Shown here: positions 1 to 8,471 of the stretch, in pieces
How positions within the stretch are numbered: position 1 is the stretch's first letter
How the letters are laid out: every line of letters begins with the position of its first letter
Assembly: GCA_020850015.1 (NCBI GenBank)
Contig: JADZFF010000006.1
Coordinates: 1 to 41,042, forward strand
From: Bdellovibrionales bacterium
GTDB lineage: Bacteria > Bdellovibrionota > UBA1018 > JADZFF01
Length of the DNA: 41,042 nucleotides
Direction of reading: 5' to 3'
Notes under the pieces: generated by a model
What the model was told of the DNA's origin: nothing
What the model saw: only the letters and a program-made list of their open reading frames with translations
Database searches by the model: none
Program-made: the position numbers and the translations under genes

Positions 1-1
1 C

Positions 2-166
2 AGCTTCGATAACAACAAGACCAGCGGCGGGTTTCCAGTACTCAAGGATATCCCGATCCTGGGCACGCTCTTCGGCGGGGACTCGGAGCGCACCCAGCGC
101 ACGGAGCTCTTCATCTTCCTCTCCCCCCGGATCCTCAACGCCTCGGAGGCCGGCCTGAGCGGCTGA
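2..166 (+). CDS. secretin C-terminus (PilQ/GspD-like), partial
   Basis: Only the last 54 codons are present; the gene begins before the window. The visible stretch carries the hallmark end of the bacterial secretin domain: a FPVLKDIPILGTLF segment followed by RTELFIFLSPRIL. Secretins form the outer-membrane ring channel of type II secretion systems and type IV pili. The fragment cannot decide between PilQ and GspD. The next gene encodes a TPR protein and starts about 9 bases after the stop, so the two are probably co-transcribed. Family assignment is firm; the subfamily is open. Confidence 0.85.
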   Translation, partial: SFDNNKTSGGFPVLKDIPILGTLFGGDSERTQRTELFIFLSPRILNASEAGLSG

Positions 167-175
167 AGGGTGGGC

Positions 176-814
176 ATGAGCAGGCGAAACGCTCCCCGGT
201 CCGCGGGTTCCCCTCAGATCTACCGGTACCTGAAGCTCTTCCAGGAGAATCCCTCCTCGCGCGTGTTCGCGCCGCTGGCGGAGGCCTACCGCAAGGCGGG
301 CCTGGTGGAGGAGGCGCTCGAGGTGGCGCGCGAGGGCCTGCGGGTGCACCCGAATTTCGTGGGAGGAAAGGTGGCCCTGGCCCGGGCCCTGTTCGACCAG
401 CGCGCCTACTCGGAGGTCGTGGCCACGCTGGAGCCGGTAATCGACGACGTCCCGGACAATCTCGTGGCCCAGCGCCTGCTGGCGGAGAGCCAGCTCATGC
501 TCGGCAATGTCCCCAAGGCGCTGCAGGCCTACAAGATGCTCCTCTATTTCAGCCCCCATGAGCTCGACACCGCGCGGATCGTGTACGAGCTGGAGTCTCA
601 ACTCTACGATCAGGGCGAAATCCTGGTGAAAGCCCCCGATGCCCGTCCAGCCCGGGAGGCGCCCGCTATCGACGAGTTCAAGGTGCAGCCCGTCGCCCAG
701 ACCCACGCGGGCGAACCCGATGCCCGGCGCCGGACCTGGATGAAGCGCGTGGAAGCCCTTCAGTCCGTCCTGCTTCGCGTGGAGCGCTACCGGCGCGCCG
801 CATCGTCCTTGTAG
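176..814 (+). CDS. TPR-repeat protein
   Basis: A 212-residue soluble protein with at least three tandem tetratricopeptide repeats, at roughly residues 25-60, 61-94 and 95-130. They show the usual A..Y...G...EAL pattern and a P at the repeat ends. There is no signal peptide or membrane segment, so it is probably cytoplasmic. I chose ATG 176 over the in-frame GTG 170 because AAGGG at 166-170 sits at good Shine-Dalgarno distance from 176. It follows the secretin gene directly and may be a scaffold or assembly factor for that secretion or pilus system, but this is context only. The C-terminal 80 residues have no recognisable domain. Confidence 0.75.
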   Translation: MSRRNAPRSAGSPQIYRYLKLFQENPSSRVFAPLAEAYRKAGLVEEALEVAREGLRVHPNFVGGKVALARALFDQRAYSEVVATLEPVIDDVPDNLVAQRLLAESQLMLGNVPKALQAYKMLLYFSPHELDTARIVYELESQLYDQGEILVKAPDARPAREAPAIDEFKVQPVAQTHAGEPDARRRTWMKRVEALQSVLLRVERYRRAASSL

Positions 815-863
815 GCCTACGGAATCATTGACTGCCCTGGGGTGCCGGCGGTACGAGGGGACA

Positions 864-1430
864 ATGTGGGAAACCAGACAGTTCCGCAAAGGCCTTAAGC
901 TCGAGATCGACGGCGTTCCTTTCGCCGTCGTCGATTTTCAACACGTCTCTCCCGGAAAAGGCAGCGCCTTCACGCGGACGAAGCTCCGCAACCTTCTCAA
1001 CGGGAACCAGACAGAGAAGACTTTCAAGTCGGGCGACCGCGTACCCAAGGCCGACGTCACCACCCGCGAGATGCAGTACCTCTATAAGGACGCTGCGGGC
1101 TACAACTTCATGGACCTGAACTCTTACGAGGCACTCATCCTCGACGGCGCGGTGCTCGGCGAGGACGTGCAGTTCATGAAGGAGCAGATCACGGTGCACA
1201 TCATGTTCTGGGGAGAGAAGCCGATCGGCGTGGAGCTTCCCACCTTCATCGAAGCGAAGGTGGTGAGGACGGATCCGGCGTTCAAGGGCGACACGGTCTC
1301 GGGCGGCACGAAGCCCGCGACCATCGAGTCGGGCGCCGTGGTCCAGGTGCCCTTTCACATCAAGGAAGGCGACGTGATCAAGGTCGATACCCGCGAGTGC
1401 ATGTACCTCGAGAAGGTGAAGGAATCGTGA
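864..1430 (+). CDS. efp: translation elongation factor P
   Basis: EF-P binds ribosomes stalled at polyproline stretches and promotes peptide bond formation. The 188-residue protein matches the length of E. coli EF-P and shows the family's key segments: FRKGLKLEIDGVPF at the N-terminus, the loop SPGKGSAF with the lysine at position 32 (equivalent to the modified K34 of E. coli), and the C-terminal GGTKPATIESGAVVQVP and IKVDTR. ATG 864 was chosen because it gives the family N-terminus and has GAGGGG at 855-860 just upstream; an earlier in-frame ATG-less extension looks unreal. Whether the lysine is beta-lysylated cannot be told, as no epmA/epmB is in the window. The start of accB overlaps its stop codon. 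Confidence 0.97.
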   Translation: MWETRQFRKGLKLEIDGVPFAVVDFQHVSPGKGSAFTRTKLRNLLNGNQTEKTFKSGDRVPKADVTTREMQYLYKDAAGYNFMDLNSYEALILDGAVLGEDVQFMKEQITVHIMFWGEKPIGVELPTFIEAKVVRTDPAFKGDTVSGGTKPATIESGAVVQVPFHIKEGDVIKVDTRECMYLEKVKES

Positions 1431-1957
1431 GTTCCAGGACGATGAAAGCCGGCCCCAAGAAGAACGGATCCTCGATCGGAGCGACGGCGGAGCTCGAGGA
1501 ATACATGAAGCTCATGGGCCGATACGGCATCGCCGAGCTCGAGGTGGAGTCCTCGAACTCGCGCTTCGCGCTGCGCACCAAGGAAGCCTGTGCCACGATG
1601 GCGGTGGCGCCGATGTCCGCGCCCGCGATGGCGAGCGCTCCGCCCGTCGGCCCGGCGTCCCCGGCTGCCGCCCCGTCCAAGCTCGCGCCCGCGCCGGCAC
1701 CCGCCGCCGCGAAGAAGGGCAAGGAAGTGAAGTCGCCCTTCGTGGGGACTTTTTACCGTTCGCCCGCCCCGGGCAAAGAGCCCTACGTGAAAGTCGGGCA
1801 GTCCGTGCAGGCGGGCCAGGCCCTCTGCATCATCGAAGCGATGAAGCTCATGAACGAGATCGAGGCCGAGTTCGGCGGCAAGGTGATCGAGGTTCTCGTC
1901 GAGGACGGGCAGCCGGTGGAGTTCGGAGAACCCCTTTTCCTGGTCGATCCCTCCTGA
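1427..1957 (+). CDS. accB: acetyl-CoA carboxylase biotin carboxyl carrier protein
   Basis: BCCP carries the biotin on which carboxyl groups move in malonyl-CoA synthesis, the first step of fatty acid synthesis. The 176-residue protein has the typical three parts: an N-terminal helical region (YGIAELEVESSNSRFALR), an Ala/Pro-rich flexible linker at about residues 55-95, and the C-terminal biotinyl domain. The biotinylation motif EAMKLMNEI is present with the target lysine at about residue 140 (codon 1844-1846). GTG 1427 overlaps the efp stop in a GTGA arrangement and has GAAGGA at 1418-1423; ATG 1442 is an alternative start. accC follows 14 bases downstream, the usual accBC order. Confidence 0.95.
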   Translation: MSSRTMKAGPKKNGSSIGATAELEEYMKLMGRYGIAELEVESSNSRFALRTKEACATMAVAPMSAPAMASAPPVGPASPAAAPSKLAPAPAPAAAKKGKEVKSPFVGTFYRSPAPGKEPYVKVGQSVQAGQALCIIEAMKLMNEIEAEFGGKVIEVLVEDGQPVEFGEPLFLVDPS

Positions 1958-1971
1958 GGCCCTGATCCGCC

Positions 1972-3327
1972 GTGGCCGAACTCTTCAAGAAAGTCCTGAT
2001 CGCGAACCGGGGCGAGATCGCCCTGAGAGTGATCCGCGCCTGCCGTGAGCTCGGGATCTCCACGGTGGCCGTCTATTCCAAGGCCGACGAATCCTCGTTG
2101 CACGTGAAGCTCGCGGACGAGGCCGTGTGCGTGGGGCCGCCGCAGGCGCGCCTCAGCTATCTCAACGCGCCCGCGCTTCTTTCGGCTGCGGACATCACCG
2201 GCGCGGACGCCATCCATCCCGGTTACGGTTTCCTTTCCGAGAACGCCGAGTTCGCGCGCCTGTGCAAGGAGTGCAAGGTCACCTTCATCGGGCCCACCCC
2301 CGCCAACATCGATTCCATGGGCGACAAAGCCGAGGCGCGAAGCATCGCCAAGCAAGCGGGCGTTCCTCTTCTTCCCGGAACCCTTGAGCCGGTGCCGGAC
2401 GTGAACGCCTGCGCCTCCGAGGCCGCGAAGATCGGGTATCCGGTCATCCTGAAGGCCGTCTCGGGCGGCGGCGGCCGCGGCATTCACGTCGTTCGGAACG
2501 AAGAGCAGCTGCGGGGCTCCTTCGACCGCCTCTCCGAGGAGGCCAAAGCCGCCTTCGGCGACCCGGGCATGTACGTGGAGAAGTACTGCGAGAGCCCGCG
2601 CCACGTGGAGATCCAGGTCCTCTGCGACAAGTTCGGCAACCGGCTGGCCCTGGGCGAACGCGACTGCACCGTTCAGCGCCGCCACCAGAAGATCATCGAA
2701 GAGGCGCCGAGCCCGATCGCGGACGAGGACCTCCGCAAGCGCATGAGCGAGGCCGCGCTGAAGCTCTGCAAGGCCGTGGACTACGAGAACGCTGGCACCG
2801 TGGAGTTCCTGGTGGATTCCGACCGGCAGTTCTACTTCATGGAGATGAATACTCGCATCCAGGTGGAGCACCCCGTGACCGAGATGGTGACGGGCGTGGA
2901 CCTGATCAAAGCGCAGATCCGCATCGCCGCGGGTGAGAAGCTGAAGCTCACGGCAAAGGATATCCAGATCAAGAGTCACGCCATCGAGGCGCGCATCAAC
3001 GCCGAGGATCCGGTCCGCTTCCGCCCGTGCCCGGGGAAGATCACGGCGTTGCATGTGCCGGGCGGCTTCGGCGTGCGGATCGAAAGCTTCGTCTACGACC
3101 AGTACACGGTCGTTCCCTTCTACGATTCCATGCTCGGCAAACTCATCGTGCACGCTCCGACGCGCGCGGAAGCCATCTCAAAGATGCGCCAGGCGCTTGA
3201 CGAGTTCATCGTCGAGGGCATCCAGACTAACATCCCGTTCTTAAAGAAAGTTTTCGCCCACCCGCGCTTCCAGGAAGGGGATTTCGACACCCACTTTCTG
3301 GAAGAGTTCATGCTGAAAAACGAGTAA
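1972..3327 (+). CDS. accC: acetyl-CoA carboxylase biotin carboxylase subunit
   Basis: This subunit carboxylates the biotin on AccB using ATP and bicarbonate. It is 451 residues, close to the E. coli enzyme (449). Domains run in the family order: N-terminal biotin-carboxylase domain starting KVLIANRGEIALRVIRA, the ATP-grasp domain with the glycine loop SGGGGRGIHV at about residues 164-173, the metal and catalytic segment FMEMNTRIQVEHPVTE, and the C-terminal domain. The start is GTG 1972; no strong Shine-Dalgarno is visible, so translation may be coupled to accB. The accA and accD genes are not in this window. Confidence 0.97.
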   Translation: MAELFKKVLIANRGEIALRVIRACRELGISTVAVYSKADESSLHVKLADEAVCVGPPQARLSYLNAPALLSAADITGADAIHPGYGFLSENAEFARLCKECKVTFIGPTPANIDSMGDKAEARSIAKQAGVPLLPGTLEPVPDVNACASEAAKIGYPVILKAVSGGGGRGIHVVRNEEQLRGSFDRLSEEAKAAFGDPGMYVEKYCESPRHVEIQVLCDKFGNRLALGERDCTVQRRHQKIIEEAPSPIADEDLRKRMSEAALKLCKAVDYENAGTVEFLVDSDRQFYFMEMNTRIQVEHPVTEMVTGVDLIKAQIRIAAGEKLKLTAKDIQIKSHAIEARINAEDPVRFRPCPGKITALHVPGGFGVRIESFVYDQYTVVPFYDSMLGKLIVHAPTRAEAISKMRQALDEFIVEGIQTNIPFLKKVFAHPRFQEGDFDTHFLEEFMLKNE

Positions 3328-3340
3328 AATTAAAGGGTTC

Positions 3341-3352
3341 GGGGAATTCCCC
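3341..3352. promoter_or_regulatory. GGGGAATTCCCC palindrome after accC
   Basis: A perfect 12-bp palindrome lies in the 39-bp gap between accC and the next gene. It is embedded in a larger imperfect dyad with outer arms GTTC and GAAC (3337-3358). It could be an operator or an RNA hairpin. No T-run follows, so it is not a classic intrinsic terminator. No regulator can be named. Confidence 0.3.
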
Positions 3353-3366
3353 CCGGAACGGAGCAA

Positions 3367-4344
3367 ATGGCCTCTGACCCTGATGACGAGGCGTCTCCCG
3401 GGATTCTCTTCAATGAGAGTCCTGAGGAAGGGACGCGTGTGGACCTCGGTGAAGATCTTCTCTCGGAGAGGACGGCCCTGCTCCGCGCGGAGCGCGAAGC
3501 GGCGTCCGCGGAGCCCGGAAGCTCTGCTCCTCCGCCCTTCGATCCCAGCGATGCCATCGAGAGCGCCCAGATCCTCGTGAGGGAGGGGCTGCTCGAGGAG
3601 GCAAAGAAGACGATCCGCCGCGTGATGCTTCACAACCCGGGCAACCTCACCGCGAAGGCCCTGCTCGCGGAGATCCACGATCAGGAGCTTCAGCAGATCT
3701 TCAGCGAGCACCAGCCGGGCGGGCGTCTTCAGCGCAGACGCTCGCGCGTGCACGACCCGCTCGCCGGAGTGGATCCCGCGCTGGTGCTCCGGAACCTCGA
3801 CACCGACCTGAGGCTGGGGCTCGCGGAGGAGTTCCAGGCCCAGGAGGCGGTCTCGGCGAGAGGGCTTTTCCCGGACCTCGCCGCGCTCGAGAGGTTTTCC
3901 CAGAAGCTTGAGCTCGATCTCAAGGAGCTCGCCCCGCGGGACCGCATGGACGTGGGAATCGCCTTCATGGAGATGGGGATCCCAGAGGTGGCCGTGAGGC
4001 AGTTCGAGGCCGTGATCGAGCTCTGCCGGCGCGGCTCGGAGCCCGACACCGCGAACGAGCTCGTAGCCGTGAGCCTGATGGCGGGCGCCTACCTCGGGAG
4101 CGGCCGGCCCTACGAGGCCATGCAGACGGTGGAACGCTACCTGTCGGACACCGACGTCCCCGAGGTGGAGAAGATCCACCTGATGTACCTCATGGGCCGT
4201 GCGCTGGAGGCGGCCTCGCGGGGCGCCGAGGCCGTGGACTGGTTCGCGCGGGTCACTGAGCTCGAGCCAGGCTACAGGGACGCCGCCCAGCGGCAGCGCG
4301 ACCTGCTGCGGGGCGCATCCGATCCTCAAGGGGACCGGCGATGA
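3367..4344 (+). CDS. TPR-domain protein
   Basis: A 325-residue soluble protein without signal peptide. The first 55 residues are acidic and low in complexity. A TPR-like pair lies around residues 60-110 (SAQILVREGLLEEAKKTIRRV then NLTAKALLAEI). A further helical repeat region spans residues 190-315, including VAVSLMAGAYLGSGRPYEAMQ and a last repeat ending at LEPGYRDA. GGAG at 3359-3362 precedes ATG 3367. Its stop overlaps the start of the TamB-like gene (ATGA), indicating translational coupling. Its role is unknown; a cytoplasmic partner of the TamB/Omp85 pair is a guess from position alone. Confidence 0.75.
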   Translation: MASDPDDEASPGILFNESPEEGTRVDLGEDLLSERTALLRAEREAASAEPGSSAPPPFDPSDAIESAQILVREGLLEEAKKTIRRVMLHNPGNLTAKALLAEIHDQELQQIFSEHQPGGRLQRRRSRVHDPLAGVDPALVLRNLDTDLRLGLAEEFQAQEAVSARGLFPDLAALERFSQKLELDLKELAPRDRMDVGIAFMEMGIPEVAVRQFEAVIELCRRGSEPDTANELVAVSLMAGAYLGSGRPYEAMQTVERYLSDTDVPEVEKIHLMYLMGRALEAASRGAEAVDWFARVTELEPGYRDAAQRQRDLLRGASDPQGDRR

Positions 4345-7300
4345 GCGGCGGCATCCGGCAGCTCAGGAAACGGCCCTTCCTGATCTTCGCGATCATCTCG
4401 GGTTCGCTCCTTCTGTCCGCGCTGATCTTCATCCAGAGCAAGAGATTCGCCGACCTGATCAAAGGAAACCTCGCGGGGTACATCCCGGGCGATCTCGGGG
4501 TCATCGGCGATTTCTCGGAGTTCGAGATCAGCTTCCTTCCGCCGGGCATCTCGATCCTGAATCCCGAGCTGAAGCTCGGCGAGAAGAACCTGCTCAACCT
4601 GCCCACCGGTTCCTCCGTGAAAGCCGGGAGGCTCGATCTCCTGTTCTATCCGCTTCAGATGCTCACGGGACGACTTCGCGTCCACGAGATCGTCATCGCC
4701 GACGGGGCCGTGCACCTCCGGATCGACCCAGAGGAGCTGAGGCAGAGACGCAAGCCCGCCCGGCCGGGCCTGAGCTGGAACCAGCTTTTCCAGGCGCGCG
4801 CCGACGCCGTCTCGCTGGAGAGGATTGATCTCGACGTCGAGGTCACAGACCCCAAGATCATCGCTCGGGTGCGCGTGGACCGCCTCCGCATCGGGCAGGC
4901 CCGGTCGGGCGAAGGGCAGGGTTACGAGGTTGACGTCGAGCTGCGCGGGCTCGAGGGGCAGTATCCGACGGGATGGAAGGCCCCGAGCCGCTTGGAGAGG
5001 GCGATGCTCTCGGCCTTCGTGAGCGAGAAGGGCGTGGACATCGCGCAGGCCGAGGTCGTGACCGAGGGGCTCGCCGCCAACGTAAAAGGCAAGCTCAAGG
5101 GGGACGTGCTCTCGCCCAAGCGTCTCTTGCTGAGCTCCGAGACCCGGATCCAAGGGGATCTCGCCCAGAGCCTGAAGCTACTTGCCATCGATGCCGACGT
5201 CGCGGGGAGATTTTCGTACGAGGGCCGGCTCTCTGCCGATCTCATGGATGTCGCCAAGACCCTCGGGCTGCACGGCAAGCTGACGGCCGGCGACGTCAGG
5301 TACGGCCCCTGGTACGCCGACTCGGTCGAGGTTGAAGGCCGCACGGAGACCGAGGGCGACTTCGCGAACAGCGTCATCCGCGTGGAGCGCGTGCTTCTGG
5401 GATCGGCGGACCGGGAGCGTAATGGAGGCAGACAGGCGGCACGGGGCGGAAAGGTGGAGTTCAAGCCCTTCAGCTTCCGTCCCTCCCTTCAGGACCCGGT
5501 TGAGGTTGAGGCCACGCTCGAAGGCGCGCACATTCACTGGCTCGCGGCGGGCGCGCTCAAGGACGTCTACCCGATGGACTTCCGGGTATCAGGCCCGATT
5601 GGGGTGCGGTTCCTGCCTGAAGCGGCTGGAAGGCCCTGGGAAGCGCGCGCGGAGCTTGGTTTCGAGATCCCCCGCTTCATCCTCGACAACCAGAGACTCG
5701 GGAAGGACCGGAAGCTGAATACCTTGCTCGACGTGCGCGACCTCCGCCTGCTCGGGGGGGTGCGCATCCAGCCCGGCGGAATCACGCCGGACGGTCTGGC
5801 ACTCGCGCTCCCGAGGACGCGTTTCGCCGTCGGAGGCGCCATCGGCCACGGCAAGGGCTACGCCCTCGATATCGAGGGCCCGGTGGATCTCCAGGACTTC
5901 GGGATGCTGTCTGAGAGGGAGATTCGCGGCAAGGGGACCCTCCGGACCAAGGTTACGGGCCCCTCTTCCCGGGTGTTCATCGACTTCGAGCCCAAGATCG
6001 AGAACGCGTTCTACCTGGGCCTCAACCTCGGCGACATCCAGAAGGGAAACCTGGTCTGGGACGACGGACCGGGAGATCTTCTCTTCCGTGAGGTCCAGGT
6101 CCAGCGCGGCGTCACCGACTATTCGATCCAGGGAAAACTGGAGCTCGGGATCCCCGTTGAGAAGGGAGCGCTCGACGTTCAGATCCCGAGAGGAAACATC
6201 GCGGATTTCATCGGGATTTTCGAGAATCTCACGAAGGATCTGTGGTGGTTCCCCGCCTCGCTGTCCGGCCCGCTTCAGGGGAAGCTCGCGCTCAGGGGCG
6301 GCCTGAGCCTCGACGCCCTCGACATCTCCGCCGATCTGGAAGGCAAAGACTGGCTCTTCTACACCGAGAAGTTCCGAAAGGTGTCGCTGACGGGGGGATA
6401 CCGCAGGGGAACCTACTTCATCGAGAGGGGCGACCTGCAGAAGAACGAGGGCAGGATCGTGGGTGGGATCTCGTTCGACGATCCCAACCAGCAGCTCGAC
6501 TGGAGCATGGAGACCGTGGGCGTCACGCTCGCGGATTTCGACCACCTCCAGCGCCTGGACCTGCCTCTCAAGGGAGCGCTCAGCGTGGTGAGCCGCGGGC
6601 GGGGGAAGGTCGGGTCAGTCGAGAGCGCCACCCAAGCCTCGCTGAACCGGCTCTCGGTCCGCGGGGTTTCCTACCTCAACAGCCGGCTCGGGCTCGCTAC
6701 GAAGTCTGGCGTGCTGCTCGCGAACGGGGATCTGCTCGGCGGCCAGGGCACCCTGGACCTCAGCTACGACTTCACGGAGGGTAAGCCCAGCCACCTGCGG
6801 GGGGAGCTGCGCAGACTCGACTTCACGCCCGTGCTCATGCTGATCAACTCCCGCCTCATGGGCGACAAGAGCCTCGCCGGGAGGATTTCCGCGAAACTCG
6901 ACCTCGATTTCAAGACCGGGAAGGCGGAGCTGGCCTCCGGGACCTTCGAGTTCACCGAGTACCTGCTCAGCCGCTCGGGGGCGCAATTCAGCCTGGCGGC
7001 CCCGGCATCGGCGAAGATCGAGGCGGGCACCTTCACGTTGCCGCCTATCGGTCTGAAGGGGCACTCGAGCGAGGCCACGCTAACTCTCGCCTCCCGAAAG
7101 GCGCAGCTCGAGGGAGGGATCCGGGGAAAGATCGATCTGGCCGTGGCCGAGCTGCTCACCTCGGTGGTCCAGAAGGCCGAGGGGGCGATGGACCTCGATT
7201 TCCGCATCGGTGGATCGCTCAAAGAGCCCAGGATCTCGGGCCGAGCGGCCATCGCGGGCGGGTCGGTTCGCACGCGTTCGGTGGATTCCCCCTTTGAATC

Positions 7301-8471
7301 TCTCCAAGGGCTTTTTGAGCTCGAGCAGAACGTCATCCATGTCCGCAGGCTCGCCGCGGAATTGGCCGGGGGCGACGTGGATCTCAAAGGCCAGATCGAG
7401 CTTTTCGCGAGCAGGTTTCCCACGCTCGCGCTCGAGGCGGCCATCAACAACAGCAAGCTGCAGGTCTATCCATTCCAGTACGCCCGCGTCCGAGGAAAAA
7501 TTCGCGCCGGCGGCGAGGCTCTGCCTTACCTCGTGGACGGGCAGATTCGCGTGCTTTCCGCGCTGAGCCGGGAGAACGTCCTCAACTCCGACCGCTCCGG
7601 CGGCGGCCTGAAGGTGGCCCGGTACACGCCTCCGCCGATCTCGGCCCAGGATTCTGATTATCCGTTGTTTCGGCTGGATATCCGCGCGCAGGCCGACGAG
7701 GGCATTCTCGTGAAAAACGATCTTTTCGACGCCGAGCTGAAGGCGGACGTGACCCTGGTGAACACCCTCGAGACCCCCCGGCTCACGGGCTCGTCTGAGG
7801 TGATCCGCGGCCGCCTGATCTTCAAGGACCAGAGCTTCGTCATCCAGTCCGGAAAGATCGAGTTCGACAACCCGCTCGTGATCGACCCCAAGTTCAACAT
7901 GACGGCCGGCGCCGAGGTCAGGGGAGTCAAGGTGCAGATGTTCGCCGCGGGCCGGCTGAGCGACTGGAAGCTTCAGCTCAGCTCCAATCCCGTCATGCCT
8001 GAAACCGACATCATCCAGCTCCTGGCTCAGGGAGTGAGCCCGGATCAGATGGCCCGGCTGCGCTCCGGCGACCGCACCGTGCTCCAGCAGAAGGACGCGG
8101 CGTCGCTCCTGCTGCAGGCCCTGGACTTCAACCGCGACGTGAAAGACAAGACGGGGCTGGAGATCCAGCTCGACGAGGCGGTGTCGAACCAATTGGGCTC
8201 CAGCATCACCCGACGCTCGACCGAAACCGACGCGGGGGGAGTCGCGGCTCCGAAGATCGTCATCAAGCGTCAGGTCAGCAAGAACATCGACATCTCCGTG
8301 GGAAGCACGGTGGGAGTGGGTTCTGGGTCGCAGCAGGAGCTGAACGCGGAGGTGAAGGTGGCGCCAGGGGTGTCGGTGATCGGAGTTTGGAACACGTCGG
8401 AGGGAGCGAACTCGCAGGATAACCAGACCTCGTTCGGGGTGGATCTGAAGGTGCAGAAAAGGTTCAAGTGA
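4341..8471 (+). CDS. tamB: TamB-like inner-membrane translocation/lipid-transport protein
   Basis: A 1376-residue AsmA-like/TamB family protein. A single N-terminal membrane anchor spans about residues 12-28 (FLIFAIISGSLLLSALI). It is followed by a very long beta-rich region typical of the hydrophobic-groove proteins that bridge the periplasm. The C-terminal 250 residues match the TamB (DUF490) domain: RLTGSSEVIRGRLIFKDQSF, then DIIQLLAQG, and a beta-strand tail. TamB proteins work with an Omp85 partner in outer-membrane assembly or phospholipid transport, and such a partner is encoded immediately downstream with a 4-base overlap. ATG 4341 overlaps the preceding stop. The gene symbol reflects family, not proven function. 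Confidence 0.88.
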   Translation: MSGGIRQLRKRPFLIFAIISGSLLLSALIFIQSKRFADLIKGNLAGYIPGDLGVIGDFSEFEISFLPPGISILNPELKLGEKNLLNLPTGSSVKAGRLDLLFYPLQMLTGRLRVHEIVIADGAVHLRIDPEELRQRRKPARPGLSWNQLFQARADAVSLERIDLDVEVTDPKIIARVRVDRLRIGQARSGEGQGYEVDVELRGLEGQYPTGWKAPSRLERAMLSAFVSEKGVDIAQAEVVTEGLAANVKGKLKGDVLSPKRLLLSSETRIQGDLAQSLKLLAIDADVAGRFSYEGRLSADLMDVAKTLGLHGKLTAGDVRYGPWYADSVEVEGRTETEGDFANSVIRVERVLLGSADRERNGGRQAARGGKVEFKPFSFRPSLQDPVEVEATLEGAHIHWLAAGALKDVYPMDFRVSGPIGVRFLPEAAGRPWEARAELGFEIPRFILDNQRLGKDRKLNTLLDVRDLRLLGGVRIQPGGITPDGLALALPRTRFAVGGAIGHGKGYALDIEGPVDLQDFGMLSEREIRGKGTLRTKVTGPSSRVFIDFEPKIENAFYLGLNLGDIQKGNLVWDDGPGDLLFREVQVQRGVTDYSIQGKLELGIPVEKGALDVQIPRGNIADFIGIFENLTKDLWWFPASLSGPLQGKLALRGGLSLDALDISADLEGKDWLFYTEKFRKVSLTGGYRRGTYFIERGDLQKNEGRIVGGISFDDPNQQLDWSMETVGVTLADFDHLQRLDLPLKGALSVVSRGRGKVGSVESATQASLNRLSVRGVSYLNSRLGLATKSGVLLANGDLLGGQGTLDLSYDFTEGKPSHLRGELRRLDFTPVLMLINSRLMGDKSLAGRISAKLDLDFKTGKAELASGTFEFTEYLLSRSGAQFSLAAPASAKIEAGTFTLPPIGLKGHSSEATLTLASRKAQLEGGIRGKIDLAVAELLTSVVQKAEGAMDLDFRIGGSLKEPRISGRAAIAGGSVRTRSVDSPFESLQGLFELEQNVIHVRRLAAELAGGDVDLKGQIELFASRFPTLALEAAINNSKLQVYPFQYARVRGKIRAGGEALPYLVDGQIRVLSALSRENVLNSDRSGGGLKVARYTPPPISAQDSDYPLFRLDIRAQADEGILVKNDLFDAELKADVTLVNTLETPRLTGSSEVIRGRLIFKDQSFVIQSGKIEFDNPLVIDPKFNMTAGAEVRGVKVQMFAAGRLSDWKLQLSSNPVMPETDIIQLLAQGVSPDQMARLRSGDRTVLQQKDAASLLLQALDFNRDVKDKTGLEIQLDEAVSNQLGSSITRRSTETDAGGVAAPKIVIKRQVSKNIDISVGSTVGVGSGSQQELNAEVKVAPGVSVIGVWNTSEGANSQDNQTSFGVDLKVQKRFK

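Noticed and set aside
1783-3153. Long open frame antisense to accB/accC
   Set aside because: It lies opposite clear accB/accC coding sequence; its composition is that of a GC-rich shadow frame, with no recognisable motif.
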